Shown: positions 29,741-38,940 of the stretch, piece by piece
Layout of the letters: every line of letters begins with the position of its first letter
Position numbering within the stretch: the stretch's first letter is position 1
Assembly (NCBI GenBank): GCA_016794505.1
Contig: JAEUJZ010000001.1
Location: forward strand, 122,126-186,125
DNA: 64,000 bases
Reading direction: 5' to 3'
Source of the DNA: Myxococcales bacterium
Lineage (GTDB): Bacteria > Myxococcota_A > Polyangia > Palsa-1104 > JAEUJZ01
The notes under the pieces: generated by a model
Told to the model about the DNA's origin: nothing
Databases searched by the model: none
The model's input: the letters and a program-made list of their open reading frames with translations, nothing else
Made by a program: the position numbers and the translations under genes

Positions 29741-30241
29741 ATGCGCTTCGCATCGTCGACCGTGTCTTTCATGCCGCGCCGTCTTTTTGCCGCGGCGGCA
29801 CTGTGCCTGCCGCTGTTCGCTGCGCCGACGCTCTCGCGGGCACAAGACAGCGAAGGCCCGCCCGCGCCGTATGACCTGGTCAGCATGGACTGCGGCGAGC
29901 TAGACAAAGAGTCCGGCCTGCGCCCGCTGCGCCCGTCTCACACGGCGGGCGACGACCTGGACATCCTGTGCAAGGTGACGGTCGCTCTGTCGGACAAGAG
30001 CCCCGGCTCGCCCAAGGCCCACACCGTCAAGCTGTCCGTGCAGCAAGGCGGCAAGACCACGTTCGAGCAGGCTCGCGACGCCCGTGTGCTGACCCCCGGC
30101 AAGCGCGTTGTGCTGTTTGTCGTGCCGGCCGAAAAGCTCCCCACTGAGGCGGGCAAGGTGCAGATTCGCGCCGAGCTATCCAAGCCCGTGAACAAGCCCG
30201 GCTTCAAAGAGGTCGGCTTCGAGCTCGTCGCGGAAGACTAG
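29741..30241 (+). CDS. Small secreted protein of unknown function
   Basis: A 166-residue protein with a signal peptide ending about residue 34 (SRAQ). There is no lipobox Cys, so it is probably periplasmic or released. The mature part has two Cys residues, MDCGEL and DILCKV, which may form a disulfide. Its strand pattern, with VKLSVQQGG and VVLFVVPAEK, suggests a beta-sandwich. I do not recognise a family. The ATG at 29741 is preceded by AGGAG at a rather long 12 bases; a second Met ten residues on is possible. It ends 30 bp before smc on the same strand and could share its transcript. Confidence 0.6.
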   Translation: MRFASSTVSFMPRRLFAAAALCLPLFAAPTLSRAQDSEGPPAPYDLVSMDCGELDKESGLRPLRPSHTAGDDLDILCKVTVALSDKSPGSPKAHTVKLSVQQGGKTTFEQARDARVLTPGKRVVLFVVPAEKLPTEAGKVQIRAELSKPVNKPGFKEVGFELVAED

Positions 30242-30271
30242 AAACTCAGCTCGCTCGGCCCTTCGCCCTGA

Positions 30272-33200
30272 ATGCGGATCAAGAAGCTTGAAATAGTTGG
30301 CTTCAAGTCGTTCTGCGACAGGGCCGTGGTGCGCTTTGACGCGCCGATCACCGGCATTGTCGGGCCGAACGGCTGCGGCAAGTCCAACGTTGTCGACGCC
30401 ATCCGCTGGTGCATGGGCGAACAGTCAGCCAAGCACCTGCGCGGCAAGTCGATGGAAGACGTCATCTTCGCCGGCAGCGATCGCCGTGGCCCCTTGGGCT
30501 ACTGCGAAGTGTCGATGACGTTTGAAAACGACGGCCGCCTTCCCGTCGAGTACCTCGGCTACAGCGAGGTCACAGTGACGCGGCGGCTGTTCCGCGATGG
30601 AACCAGTGAATACTACCTAAACAAGACGCCGTGCCGTCTGCGCGACATCAGCGAGCTCTTTCTGGGCACCGGCATCGGCACCCGCGCGTACTCGATCATT
30701 GAGCAGGGCCGCGTCGGCATGATTGTGTCGAGCAAGCCCGAGGATCGCCGCTTTCTGATCGAAGAAGCCGCGGGCATCACCAAGTACAAGCTGCGCAAGA
30801 AAGCGGCTGAAAAGAAGCTGGACGCGACGCGCCAGAACCTGGTCCGCGTCTCGGACATCGTCGCTGAGCAAGAGCGTCAGCTCGCGAGCCTCAAGCGACA
30901 GGCGGAAAAGGCCGAGCGCTACAAGCGCTATCGTGCCGAGCTTCGCGACATCGAGCTTTGGGGCCTTTCGCAGCGCTGGCTGGGCCTCGTCGCGGAAGAG
31001 CGGGTCTATCGCGACCTGTGCAACGCGGCCAGCGCGACGCAGCAGGCGGCCGAGACCGCGCGCCAAGCCATGGAAGCCGAGCTTGCCTCGATCCGCTTGG
31101 AGATGAGCGAAGAGGAAGCCCGCCTGCAAGAGATGCAGGAACGCCTGTACGCTCTCGACAACCAAGTCAAGCTGGGCGAGGCCGAAAATGAGCACGCCCG
31201 CAAGGAAGAGAGCCGCCTGCTCGCCGAGGCGCAGAAGCTGCGCGCCGAGCAAGAGGTCCTGCATCAGCGAGGAGAGCAGGCCACCGCCGAGAACACGCGC
31301 GTTCAGGAAGAGCTGAGCGCGCTGTCGAGCCAAGGCGAAGGACTCGACGATCGCCTGCGCGAGGGGGAGGAGAAGCTGAAAGCGGCGCGCGAGCGCCTGG
31401 CCGAGTTTGCCCGTACCAGCGACGGCATCAAGTCCGATATTGCGCAGCAGAACGCCGAAATCGCGCGGGGTGAAGCGGCCGAGCGCAGCATGGCGCGGCA
31501 GCTTGATGACCTCGATCAGCGTCTGATGCGCAGCGAAGACGAAGAGACGCGCCTGGCCAGCCGCAAGGCCGAGCTAGAGACCGAGATCTCGTCGCAGCAG
31601 GAGCGCCTGGGGGGCCTGCACGAAGCGCGCGTCAACTTGGCGCGCACGCGGCAAGACGCCGAAGAGCGGCTCAAAGATCTGAAGCTGCTCGTCACGCGCC
31701 TGGAAAAAGACGTCGACCACGTCAAGAGCGAGCTGAACAAGAAGAAGGCGCGCCACCACTCGCTGTCCGAGATCGCGGCGCGGCACGAAGGCTTTTCGCT
31801 GGGCACGCGTCTGTTGCTGCAGCGCGACAAGCAGGCCGGCAAGCCAGGAAAAGACGACGGCAGCGACGAGAAATCGCCCAAGACTCTGGCCGACCTAATC
31901 ATCGCGCCGGCCGAGCTTGAGGTCGCCATCGACGCAGTGCTCGGGGATCGCCTGGGTGCGCTGCTGTGCGAGACCCAGGGCGAGGCCGCAGAATCGGTGG
32001 GCTATCTGCGCAATCGCGGCGAGGGGCGCGCCACGCTGATTCCGCAAGATGCACGGCCGCCACGCCCATCGGATCGCCCGCCGCGTCCCGATGGCGAAGA
32101 CTCGCTGAACCTAGGTGTGCGCGGGCGTTTGATCGACCTCATTCAGTGCCCGCCTGGCTATCAGGGCGTGCTCGACGCTGCGCTCGGACGCGTGCTGGTG
32201 CTCGACACGCTCGATCATGCGCTGGCCTATTACCAGCAAGCCAGCGACGATGGCAGCCTGTCCCCAGGCGCACTCTTGTGTACCCTCGATGGCTCGGTCG
32301 TCGACGGACATGGTGCCGTCACGGGCGGAGCACAGCGAGGCCAGGGCGCATCGGTTCTGGCCCATCAGCGCGAGCTGCGCGAGCTGCAGGTGCAGATCAA
32401 AGAGCTCGACGAGCGCTTCCGGTCCGAAGAAGAGCAGCTTGTCGTCAGCAAGAAAGAGCGCGAGCACCTGCTTGGCAAGATGGAGGAGCTGACCAAAGCC
32501 GGGCACCAGGGCGAGATGCAGATTCTGTCGCTCGACAAGGACCTGATCAAAGCCCGCGAAGAGCTGCACCGCACGGCGCACCGCCTGGATGTGTTGGGCA
32601 GCGAGCGCATGCTGCTGTCCGAGCAGCGCGCCACGCTCGATCGCGACGCTGAAGAGTCGCGGCTTGCGACGCGGGCCGCCAGGGATCGACTGGCTCAGCT
32701 CGAAGATCAGCTGGACACGCACAGCCGCGCGCAAGTCGATTTGATGGACCAGGTCGAGACGCAGTCGAGCACGCTGACGCAACTCAAGGTCTCGGCCGCA
32801 ACGTACAAAGAGAAGCTGTCTTCCCTGCGCAGCGCCGCCGCCCGCCTAGAAAGCGAGCAGTCGGAACGAACGCAGCGACTCATGCGGCTCGCTGAAGAAG
32901 AGCGCAGCTGCTACCAAAAGGCCGCGGCCCTGGCCAACGAAGTGCAGCACCGCGGTAGCGATCTTCTAGAGCGCGCCGCCGGTCGCACGCGACTTGCTGA
33001 AGAGCTGCAGGTTCTGCGCAATGGCTACGAGCAGAAGCGCAGCCGCAGCGCCGAGCGCGAAGCCGACCTGCGCGGCCGTCGCGACAAAGAGTCCGCCGAG
33101 GTCAAGCGGGCCATGGCCCTGCGCACCCGCCTGTCCGAGCTGGAACTTGGCCGTCAGCACGCCGAACAGACGATGCAGGAAAAGCACCGCGTGCTGGTCA

Positions 33201-34018
33201 GCGAGGTCGTCACCGACTATCACCTGCGGCCGCCGATCTCGGCCAAAGACGAAGACCGCGCCAGCGAGCTTCGTGACCTGATCGATCGCATGGGCGAGAT
33301 CAACCTGATGGCCATCGAGGAGTACAAAGAGGTCGAGAAGCGCTACAACTTCCTCGTCGCGCAGAGGACCGATCTTGAGACGGCGGTGGGTCAGTTGGAA
33401 AAGGCCATCGAGCTCATCAACAAGACCAGCCGTCAGCGCTTTCGCGAGGTGTTTGATCTGGTCAACGCCAAGTTCCAAGAGATCTTCCCGCGCTGTTTCC
33501 TCGGTGGACAGGCCTATCTGCGCCTGAGCTATCCCAAGGACACGGCGAAGGATGCGGCCAAGGATGGCGAAAGCGCCGAGGGTGCGCCGCGCAGTGCAGC
33601 GCTGAGCCCGACCAAGCGCGACCCCGAAGACATCCTGGAAGCCGGCGTCGAGATCTTCGCGCAGCCGCCTGGCAAGAAGAACGCCACCGTCGAGCTTCTG
33701 TCTGGCGGTGAAAAGGCGATGACCGCGGTCGCGCTGATCTTCGCGATCTTTTTGATCAAGCCCTCGCCGTTCTGCTTGCTGGACGAGGTCGATGCCCCGC
33801 TCGACGAAGCGAACGTGGGCCGCTTCAACGACTTGATCCGCAGCATGACCGACCGCAGCCAGTTCATCTTGATCACGCACAACAAGCGCACCATGCAGAT
33901 CGCCGACGTGTTGTACGGCGTGACCATGGACGAGCCAGGCGTGTCGCGCGTCGTCTCGGTCAATATGCACGAGGTCGGCCGCCTGGCCCCCGGCCGCAAA
34001 GCCACGCGCGCTGCGTAG
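30272..34018 (+). CDS. smc: Chromosome segregation protein SMC
   Basis: A 1248-residue SMC ATPase, the DNA-entrapping arm of bacterial condensin. The N-terminal head has Walker A GPNGCGKS (31-38). Two long Arg/Glu/Ala-rich coiled coils flank the hinge (about 535-700). The C-terminal head has the ABC signature LLSGGEKA (about 1140) and Walker B CLLDEVDAPLDE (about 1168). All catalytic motifs are intact. An extra Lys/Asp/Ser/Ala-rich insert of about 45 residues sits in the C-terminal head before the signature (about 1085-1125), larger than in many SMCs. No scpA or scpB gene is adjacent. The next gene starts 13 bp after the stop, so they probably share a transcript. Confidence 0.97.
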   Translation: MRIKKLEIVGFKSFCDRAVVRFDAPITGIVGPNGCGKSNVVDAIRWCMGEQSAKHLRGKSMEDVIFAGSDRRGPLGYCEVSMTFENDGRLPVEYLGYSEVTVTRRLFRDGTSEYYLNKTPCRLRDISELFLGTGIGTRAYSIIEQGRVGMIVSSKPEDRRFLIEEAAGITKYKLRKKAAEKKLDATRQNLVRVSDIVAEQERQLASLKRQAEKAERYKRYRAELRDIELWGLSQRWLGLVAEERVYRDLCNAASATQQAAETARQAMEAELASIRLEMSEEEARLQEMQERLYALDNQVKLGEAENEHARKEESRLLAEAQKLRAEQEVLHQRGEQATAENTRVQEELSALSSQGEGLDDRLREGEEKLKAARERLAEFARTSDGIKSDIAQQNAEIARGEAAERSMARQLDDLDQRLMRSEDEETRLASRKAELETEISSQQERLGGLHEARVNLARTRQDAEERLKDLKLLVTRLEKDVDHVKSELNKKKARHHSLSEIAARHEGFSLGTRLLLQRDKQAGKPGKDDGSDEKSPKTLADLIIAPAELEVAIDAVLGDRLGALLCETQGEAAESVGYLRNRGEGRATLIPQDARPPRPSDRPPRPDGEDSLNLGVRGRLIDLIQCPPGYQGVLDAALGRVLVLDTLDHALAYYQQASDDGSLSPGALLCTLDGSVVDGHGAVTGGAQRGQGASVLAHQRELRELQVQIKELDERFRSEEEQLVVSKKEREHLLGKMEELTKAGHQGEMQILSLDKDLIKAREELHRTAHRLDVLGSERMLLSEQRATLDRDAEESRLATRAARDRLAQLEDQLDTHSRAQVDLMDQVETQSSTLTQLKVSAATYKEKLSSLRSAAARLESEQSERTQRLMRLAEEERSCYQKAAALANEVQHRGSDLLERAAGRTRLAEELQVLRNGYEQKRSRSAEREADLRGRRDKESAEVKRAMALRTRLSELELGRQHAEQTMQEKHRVLVSEVVTDYHLRPPISAKDEDRASELRDLIDRMGEINLMAIEEYKEVEKRYNFLVAQRTDLETAVGQLEKAIELINKTSRQRFREVFDLVNAKFQEIFPRCFLGGQAYLRLSYPKDTAKDAAKDGESAEGAPRSAALSPTKRDPEDILEAGVEIFAQPPGKKNATVELLSGGEKAMTAVALIFAIFLIKPSPFCLLDEVDAPLDEANVGRFNDLIRSMTDRSQFILITHNKRTMQIADVLYGVTMDEPGVSRVVSVNMHEVGRLAPGRKATRAA

Positions 34019-34031
34019 TATTCTTGCCGCC

Positions 34032-37000
34032 GTGACGCCCGCCCAACCGCCATCGTCATCCTCGGAAAATTCCCCGGTGACGTGGGCTGGGTTCGCTGGC
34101 CTTGCGATGGGCTTGTGTGCGGCGCTCTCGGCCGCTGCCGTCGACGTCGCACGGGCAAGCGATGTGGGACGCTATCTGCCCGATGGCCGCGCCGCGTTTC
34201 TTGGCTTTCTGTTCAGCTTGTATGCGGCGCTCTCTGTGCCCATCGCAGAGGCAGCCCGCCTGAGCCTCGCAGGGCTCGCGCGACTGCCGCTGCTGCGGCG
34301 AGCCGTGCATGGGACCGATTCCACCGACACAGAACCGATGGTACCCCGCTGGCAGGTGGCTGCGGCCGGCCTCGTGGCCTTGCTTCTTTCCGTCGCCGCG
34401 CTGCGCCCCGCGGCGGCCTTCGCGCTGCAGCGCTTCCATCACCGTGGCCTGCTTGCCCTGCTGCTTACGGGCTATGCGCTGCTGATTCTGGGAGCGGCGA
34501 CGCTGCTTGCATTGCTGGGACTCAGCGCTGCACTTCCAGCCAAGGCGGGCCTGTCGTCGAGTGGGTCTCTGCGCACTCGCAACGCGACGACGTCCAGCTC
34601 GGGTCCGCTGGGTGTCTGGCTGCTCGTGGTCTCGATCAGCCAGGCAAGCTTTCTGCTGGCTGCGGTTGCCACCGCGGCCTGGATCCAGCAGCAGACACGC
34701 TGGCCGCTCGTGCAGCGCGCGACCGCGATCGCGGTGGGCTTGCCAGCTCTCGGCCTTGGCCTGTTGAGCCTGGGCCTTGCCGTCGCTGGCCTGCTTCGCA
34801 AAAGGCTGCGGCCGCCGCGCAGCGTGCCAGACGGGACGCTGGTCCGCGTGCTGTGCGCGCTGCTGCCTTTGCTGGGCAGCGCGCTTGCCCTGGCCCGACA
34901 GCAAGCGGACGCGCTGCGCATCGTCGATCTGCGGCCCATGGTGACCATTTCGGTGGCGATCACGGCCGCGAGCGCCTGCGGCCTGGCGCTCCACGTTTGG
35001 GCGCCCCGCTGCCCGACCTGGCTGCCGCCACAGCGGAGGCGACGAACCCTGTGGGCGCTGAGCGTCCTTTTGCCTAGCCTGGCCTGGGCCATGGCTGTGC
35101 AGCTTGGCTCGCGTGAGTCCTTGCGCAAAGCCGGGATCGGCCTGGTTCCCCTCTGCGAGCGGATCATCCAGACGCAGGCGCTGGTCTTGGACTGGGACGG
35201 CGACGGAGCGGCGGGTCGGCTCAGCATCGGAGGCACTGACTGCGATGACCTGGATGCCAGCCGCCATCCCGGCGCATTCGACTGGCCAGACAACGGCGTG
35301 GACGAGAACTGCAACGCGCACGATGCAACGACCCAGCCCATCGTCGCAGCAAGCCCGCTGCCCTTGCCCGCGGCGCTGCCCAGCCAGCCCAACATCGTGC
35401 TGGTCACCATCGATGCGCTGCGCTCGGATCACGTCAGTACGTACGGCTACAAGCGACCGACGACGCCGCAGCTTGATGCCCTGGCCGCCGATGCGGACAG
35501 TGTCGTGTTCGACAGCGCCTGGGCCCACGCTCCTTCGACGCGGTACTCGGTGCCAGCGATCTTGACAGGTCGCTATCCGTCGACGATCGCCTGGGGTTCG
35601 CCCCAGCATCACTGGCCGCCAGAAGTGCTGCCGCAGAACCGGCTGATCTCTGAGATGCTGCGCGAGCGCGGCTATTCCACGACAGCGCTTTTGTCCTATC
35701 ACTATTTCGAGCCGTCCTGGGGCTTGGCTCGCGGCTTTTCCGACTACGACACGCACCTCATGGTGCTGCACTCGATGGGGGGTGATCCCGCGGCGACCAG
35801 CGGTAGCTCGGCGCGCGAGCTTGCCGATCTGGCTCTGGCTAAGCTTCCGGCCTTGTTGTCGTCGGGCAAGCCGTTCTTTCTGTGGGTCCACTTCTATGAC
35901 CCGCACTTCCGCTATGAGCGCCACCCACTAGAGCCCGGCGAGCTCGCGTTTGGCGACGGCGAGCAGGACCTGTACGACGAAGAAATCCGCTACACCGACC
36001 GGCATATCGGCCGCCTTCTCGCCGCTGTGCGGCAGAGCCCCGCGTGGAACCGCACCTCCGTCCTGGTCACCGCAGATCACGGCGAGGGCTTCGGCGAGCA
36101 CGGCATCCCGCCGGATCGCCGGCACGGCTATCACCTGTACGCCAACCAAACGCGCGTGCCGTTCATCCTCCGCCTAGCCGGGCTGCGGCAAGCGTTTCCG
36201 TCGACGCCAAGGCGCCTGGGCATCCCCGTGGGACACGTCGACATCGTGCCGACCCTGCTACACAGCGTGCTGCGGCAGGTCCCGCAGGCGACGGAAAAGC
36301 AGCTCTTGGGACAGTCGCTGCTGCCGATCCTGAGCGCGCCACAAGCCGCTGCCCACCGCACCGTTTTCCAAGAGGTCATGTACGAAGGACCGACGGTGCG
36401 CAAGGCCTTGGTCACGGCGCGCTGGCACCTCATCCAGAACTTGATTCCCGATGGAACCGTCGAGCTATACGACCTGAACAGCGACCCCGGCGAGACGCGC
36501 GATCTCGCCGGACAGCACGGCAGCGCGACGGCGCAGCAGGAACTCACAGCGCGCCTGTCCGCCTGGATGGACGACAGCGCCGTGCCGGCCGACTTCGCGA
36601 CGCGGGCGGCAGCGCATGTGACGACCACGGCTCCGTCTATACGTGAATCCATCTCAGCGCGCATCGGTGAATGCCTAGATATCGTCGGAGCAGAACAGTC
36701 CGCCAGCGCCCTGCGCCCCAGCGAGACCCTGGACGTCACCGTGGTGTATCGCGCACGCTGTCGCCTGCCCGCCGGGTATCGCCTGTTCTTTCACCTGCGC
36801 AGCGACGGCGGGCCGTTCGTCAACGCCGACCATGATTTCCTGGATGGACTGGTGCCCGCACAGAACCTGCCCGTCGGGCGCTTTGTCCGCGATGTGACAC
36901 ACATTCGCCTGCCGGCCTGGTTTCCACGCGGCCCAGCGACGCTGCAGGTGGGCTTGTTCCAGCGCAATACCCGGATGCCAGTCTCGGGCGCGGCGGGCCA

Positions 37001-37058
37001 AGCTCGCAGCGACGATCGCGCCGTCCTCGTCGGCCATGTCCAGGTGATCGGTCCATGA
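34032..37058 (+). CDS. Membrane sulfatase/phosphatase-superfamily protein with inserted MopE-type metal motif
   Basis: A 1008-residue protein starting at GTG. Residues 1-350 hold about eight membrane helices. Residues 385-432 then carry a MopE-type motif: DWDGDG, then DCDDLDASRHPGA and DNGVDENCN, a Ca/Cu-binding element common in myxobacteria. An alkaline-phosphatase-superfamily domain follows with metal ligands Asp461 (VTIDALRSDH) and Asp682/His683 (TADHGEG). Where sulfatases have the Cys or Ser that becomes formylglycine, this has Thr503 (APSTRYSVPAILTGR), as in LtaS and EptA transferases. The last roughly 150 residues are a beta-rich tail. A phospho-group transferase or hydrolase acting outside the cytoplasm on lipid or glycan is more likely than a sulfatase. 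Confidence 0.75.
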   Translation: MTPAQPPSSSSENSPVTWAGFAGLAMGLCAALSAAAVDVARASDVGRYLPDGRAAFLGFLFSLYAALSVPIAEAARLSLAGLARLPLLRRAVHGTDSTDTEPMVPRWQVAAAGLVALLLSVAALRPAAAFALQRFHHRGLLALLLTGYALLILGAATLLALLGLSAALPAKAGLSSSGSLRTRNATTSSSGPLGVWLLVVSISQASFLLAAVATAAWIQQQTRWPLVQRATAIAVGLPALGLGLLSLGLAVAGLLRKRLRPPRSVPDGTLVRVLCALLPLLGSALALARQQADALRIVDLRPMVTISVAITAASACGLALHVWAPRCPTWLPPQRRRRTLWALSVLLPSLAWAMAVQLGSRESLRKAGIGLVPLCERIIQTQALVLDWDGDGAAGRLSIGGTDCDDLDASRHPGAFDWPDNGVDENCNAHDATTQPIVAASPLPLPAALPSQPNIVLVTIDALRSDHVSTYGYKRPTTPQLDALAADADSVVFDSAWAHAPSTRYSVPAILTGRYPSTIAWGSPQHHWPPEVLPQNRLISEMLRERGYSTTALLSYHYFEPSWGLARGFSDYDTHLMVLHSMGGDPAATSGSSARELADLALAKLPALLSSGKPFFLWVHFYDPHFRYERHPLEPGELAFGDGEQDLYDEEIRYTDRHIGRLLAAVRQSPAWNRTSVLVTADHGEGFGEHGIPPDRRHGYHLYANQTRVPFILRLAGLRQAFPSTPRRLGIPVGHVDIVPTLLHSVLRQVPQATEKQLLGQSLLPILSAPQAAAHRTVFQEVMYEGPTVRKALVTARWHLIQNLIPDGTVELYDLNSDPGETRDLAGQHGSATAQQELTARLSAWMDDSAVPADFATRAAAHVTTTAPSIRESISARIGECLDIVGAEQSASALRPSETLDVTVVYRARCRLPAGYRLFFHLRSDGGPFVNADHDFLDGLVPAQNLPVGRFVRDVTHIRLPAWFPRGPATLQVGLFQRNTRMPVSGAAGQARSDDRAVLVGHVQVIGP

Positions 37059-37167
37059 GGCAGAGCCATTCCCCCCTCCAACCCGCAGCCCACAGGCGAC
37101 CCCGGACGAGCCAAGCTCGGCTCGCTGTCGTCGCGATCCCGCGGCTGTCGAGACGCGGTCCACGCTC

Positions 37168-38856
37168 ATGAACAAAAAGACCCATACCGGCGGCCCCGGT
37201 CGCGCGGCTCCCCATGCTCGGCGCAAGAAAGACCGCGATCTGTTTCTGGCCGTGCCCTGGCTGGCTGCCGCGAGCGCCTGCCTTTTGGCCCTGTGGGCCA
37301 TCGCGACCTATGCCTGGGTGGTGGCGCAGCGCATCCGTTATCCATACGACCTGGAATGGATGGAGTCCGGCATGCTGTGCCACGCGCTGCGCCTGTTCCA
37401 AGGGCAGCCAATCTATGCGCCGCCGTCGGTTGAATTCATTCCGCACCTATATACGCCGCTCTATCCCTTGATCGTCGCTGGCTTGGGTCACGTGTTTGGC
37501 GACGTCAGCTATGTCCTTGCGCGCAGCGTGTCGGTCAGTGCCTGGGCAGGCGCCTTGCTGATCGCGGCCTGGTGGGCTCGCCGCGAAGGCGGCTCGTGGC
37601 TGACCGCAGCCATCGCCCTGTCGCTGCCGCTGGCCAGCTTCGCCGAGACAGGCGGCTTCTACGATCTTGCGCGCAGCGATTCCCTGCAGCTTTTCCTCAC
37701 GGTGGCCGGCGCATACGTCGCGTATTACGCTCGCGGCCGCCATGCTGACATGGTGCTCGCAGCAGTGCTGCTGGTGGCGGCGTTTTTCGCCAAGCAGACG
37801 GCGGCCCCGTGCATCGCATTTGTGGGGCTTGGCCTGCTGCCCTCGCGCCGACCGTCGGTGCTGACGCTGGCACTTGCTGGCTGCGCGCTGTTTGCGCTGT
37901 GCGTGTGGATCAGCAACCGCGCGTCCGACGGCTGGTTCTGGACGTACATTTTCCGTCTGCATCAGAGCCACCCGTTCCACAGCCACCGGGCGTACATCGA
38001 GACGCCGCGCGTGCTGCTGGGGCTTATCGGCGCCGGAGTCCTGCTGCTGCCGTGGGCGCTTCTGTCACACGGGCTGCGGCGCACCGATGCCAGCCCATCC
38101 GATGAACACACGCCGTCGAGCCTGCCGCACGCCGCGGCCGAGCTCCTGCCGGCGAGCGCTCACGGTCTGATGTTCCTTGCCTGGCTGGCCCTCGGTGGTT
38201 TTTTCACGTCGATGATCGGCTTTGGCACGCAGTGGGCACACATCAACGCGTACATCCCCGGCGTGTTCTTTCCGTCGCTGGCTATCGCTGTCGCAGCCGG
38301 GCGCTTGCTGCATCGCAGCGATGAGCCGCGGGCCCAGACGCACAGCAGCCGTCGCGGACGCGCGCTGCGTCAGACGCTGGTGTGGACCCTGCTTGCCCTG
38401 AGCGTGTACCCGCGCATGCGTGCCCTGGTGCCGCAGGCGCATATTCCGACGGCTGCGGATCGAGCGGCGGGCGATGCCGTGATCGAAAAGCTGCGCAGCG
38501 CCTCTGGCGAAGTGCTGGTGCCCTTCCACCCGTTTTATGCCCACTTGGCCGGCAAAAAGACGCACCTGCATCGCATGGGGGTCTGGGATGTCCGCGGCAC
38601 CGTCGCTGGCCCCGTGCGGGGCCTGCAGGCGGCGATCGTGCAGCGTCGCTTTGCCCGCATCGTCATGGACGACAAAGTCGAAGCCACCTGGCACGACTGG
38701 CCCGAGCTCCTTGCCCACTATCGCATCGTCGAGCGCTTCACCGGCCCACGCTGCGTCGAAGGCGCACGCACCGTGCCCAGCCTGCTGCTTGAGCCCATCC
38801 CACAGCAAGACTGGGTGGGCGAACGGGACGCTGGCCACGACGACCCGGCCTGGTAA
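37168..38856 (+). CDS. GT-C fold membrane glycosyltransferase, family 39-like
   Basis: A 562-residue integral membrane protein with about 10 hydrophobic segments. The first helix (about 27-52) is followed by YPYDLEWMESG, with an Asp and two Glu in the first outer loop, the usual catalytic/metal site of GT-C transferases using polyprenyl-phosphate sugars, and by HLYTPLYP, a loop typical of GT39-like proteins. A soluble C-terminal part of about 150 residues carries HFY/HKKTHL-type segments and probably contributes to acceptor binding. It lies 109 bp after the phosphatase-superfamily gene, with a small hairpin (37107-37124) between them, and both are likely envelope-modifying enzymes. Acceptor unknown. 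Confidence 0.75.
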   Translation: MNKKTHTGGPGRAAPHARRKKDRDLFLAVPWLAAASACLLALWAIATYAWVVAQRIRYPYDLEWMESGMLCHALRLFQGQPIYAPPSVEFIPHLYTPLYPLIVAGLGHVFGDVSYVLARSVSVSAWAGALLIAAWWARREGGSWLTAAIALSLPLASFAETGGFYDLARSDSLQLFLTVAGAYVAYYARGRHADMVLAAVLLVAAFFAKQTAAPCIAFVGLGLLPSRRPSVLTLALAGCALFALCVWISNRASDGWFWTYIFRLHQSHPFHSHRAYIETPRVLLGLIGAGVLLLPWALLSHGLRRTDASPSDEHTPSSLPHAAAELLPASAHGLMFLAWLALGGFFTSMIGFGTQWAHINAYIPGVFFPSLAIAVAAGRLLHRSDEPRAQTHSSRRGRALRQTLVWTLLALSVYPRMRALVPQAHIPTAADRAAGDAVIEKLRSASGEVLVPFHPFYAHLAGKKTHLHRMGVWDVRGTVAGPVRGLQAAIVQRRFARIVMDDKVEATWHDWPELLAHYRIVERFTGPRCVEGARTVPSLLLEPIPQQDWVGERDAGHDDPAW

Positions 38857-38940
38857 GGACCGCAAGCCCTCTTTGCAGGAACAAGTCGCCGACTGTTTCC
38901 GTTCTTTCCTTCTCTCGTTCTGAACCTAGGTACCCGACGA

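Noticed and set aside
34056..35924. 622-codon open frame on the minus strand opposite the phosphatase-superfamily gene
   Set aside because: It is the mirror of a strongly coding plus-strand gene in GC-rich DNA, with Arg/Gln-rich composition and no family motif.
34032..37058. Calling the phosphatase-superfamily protein an arylsulfatase
   Set aside because: The formylglycine Cys/Ser is replaced by Thr503 and the CxPxR motif is absent.
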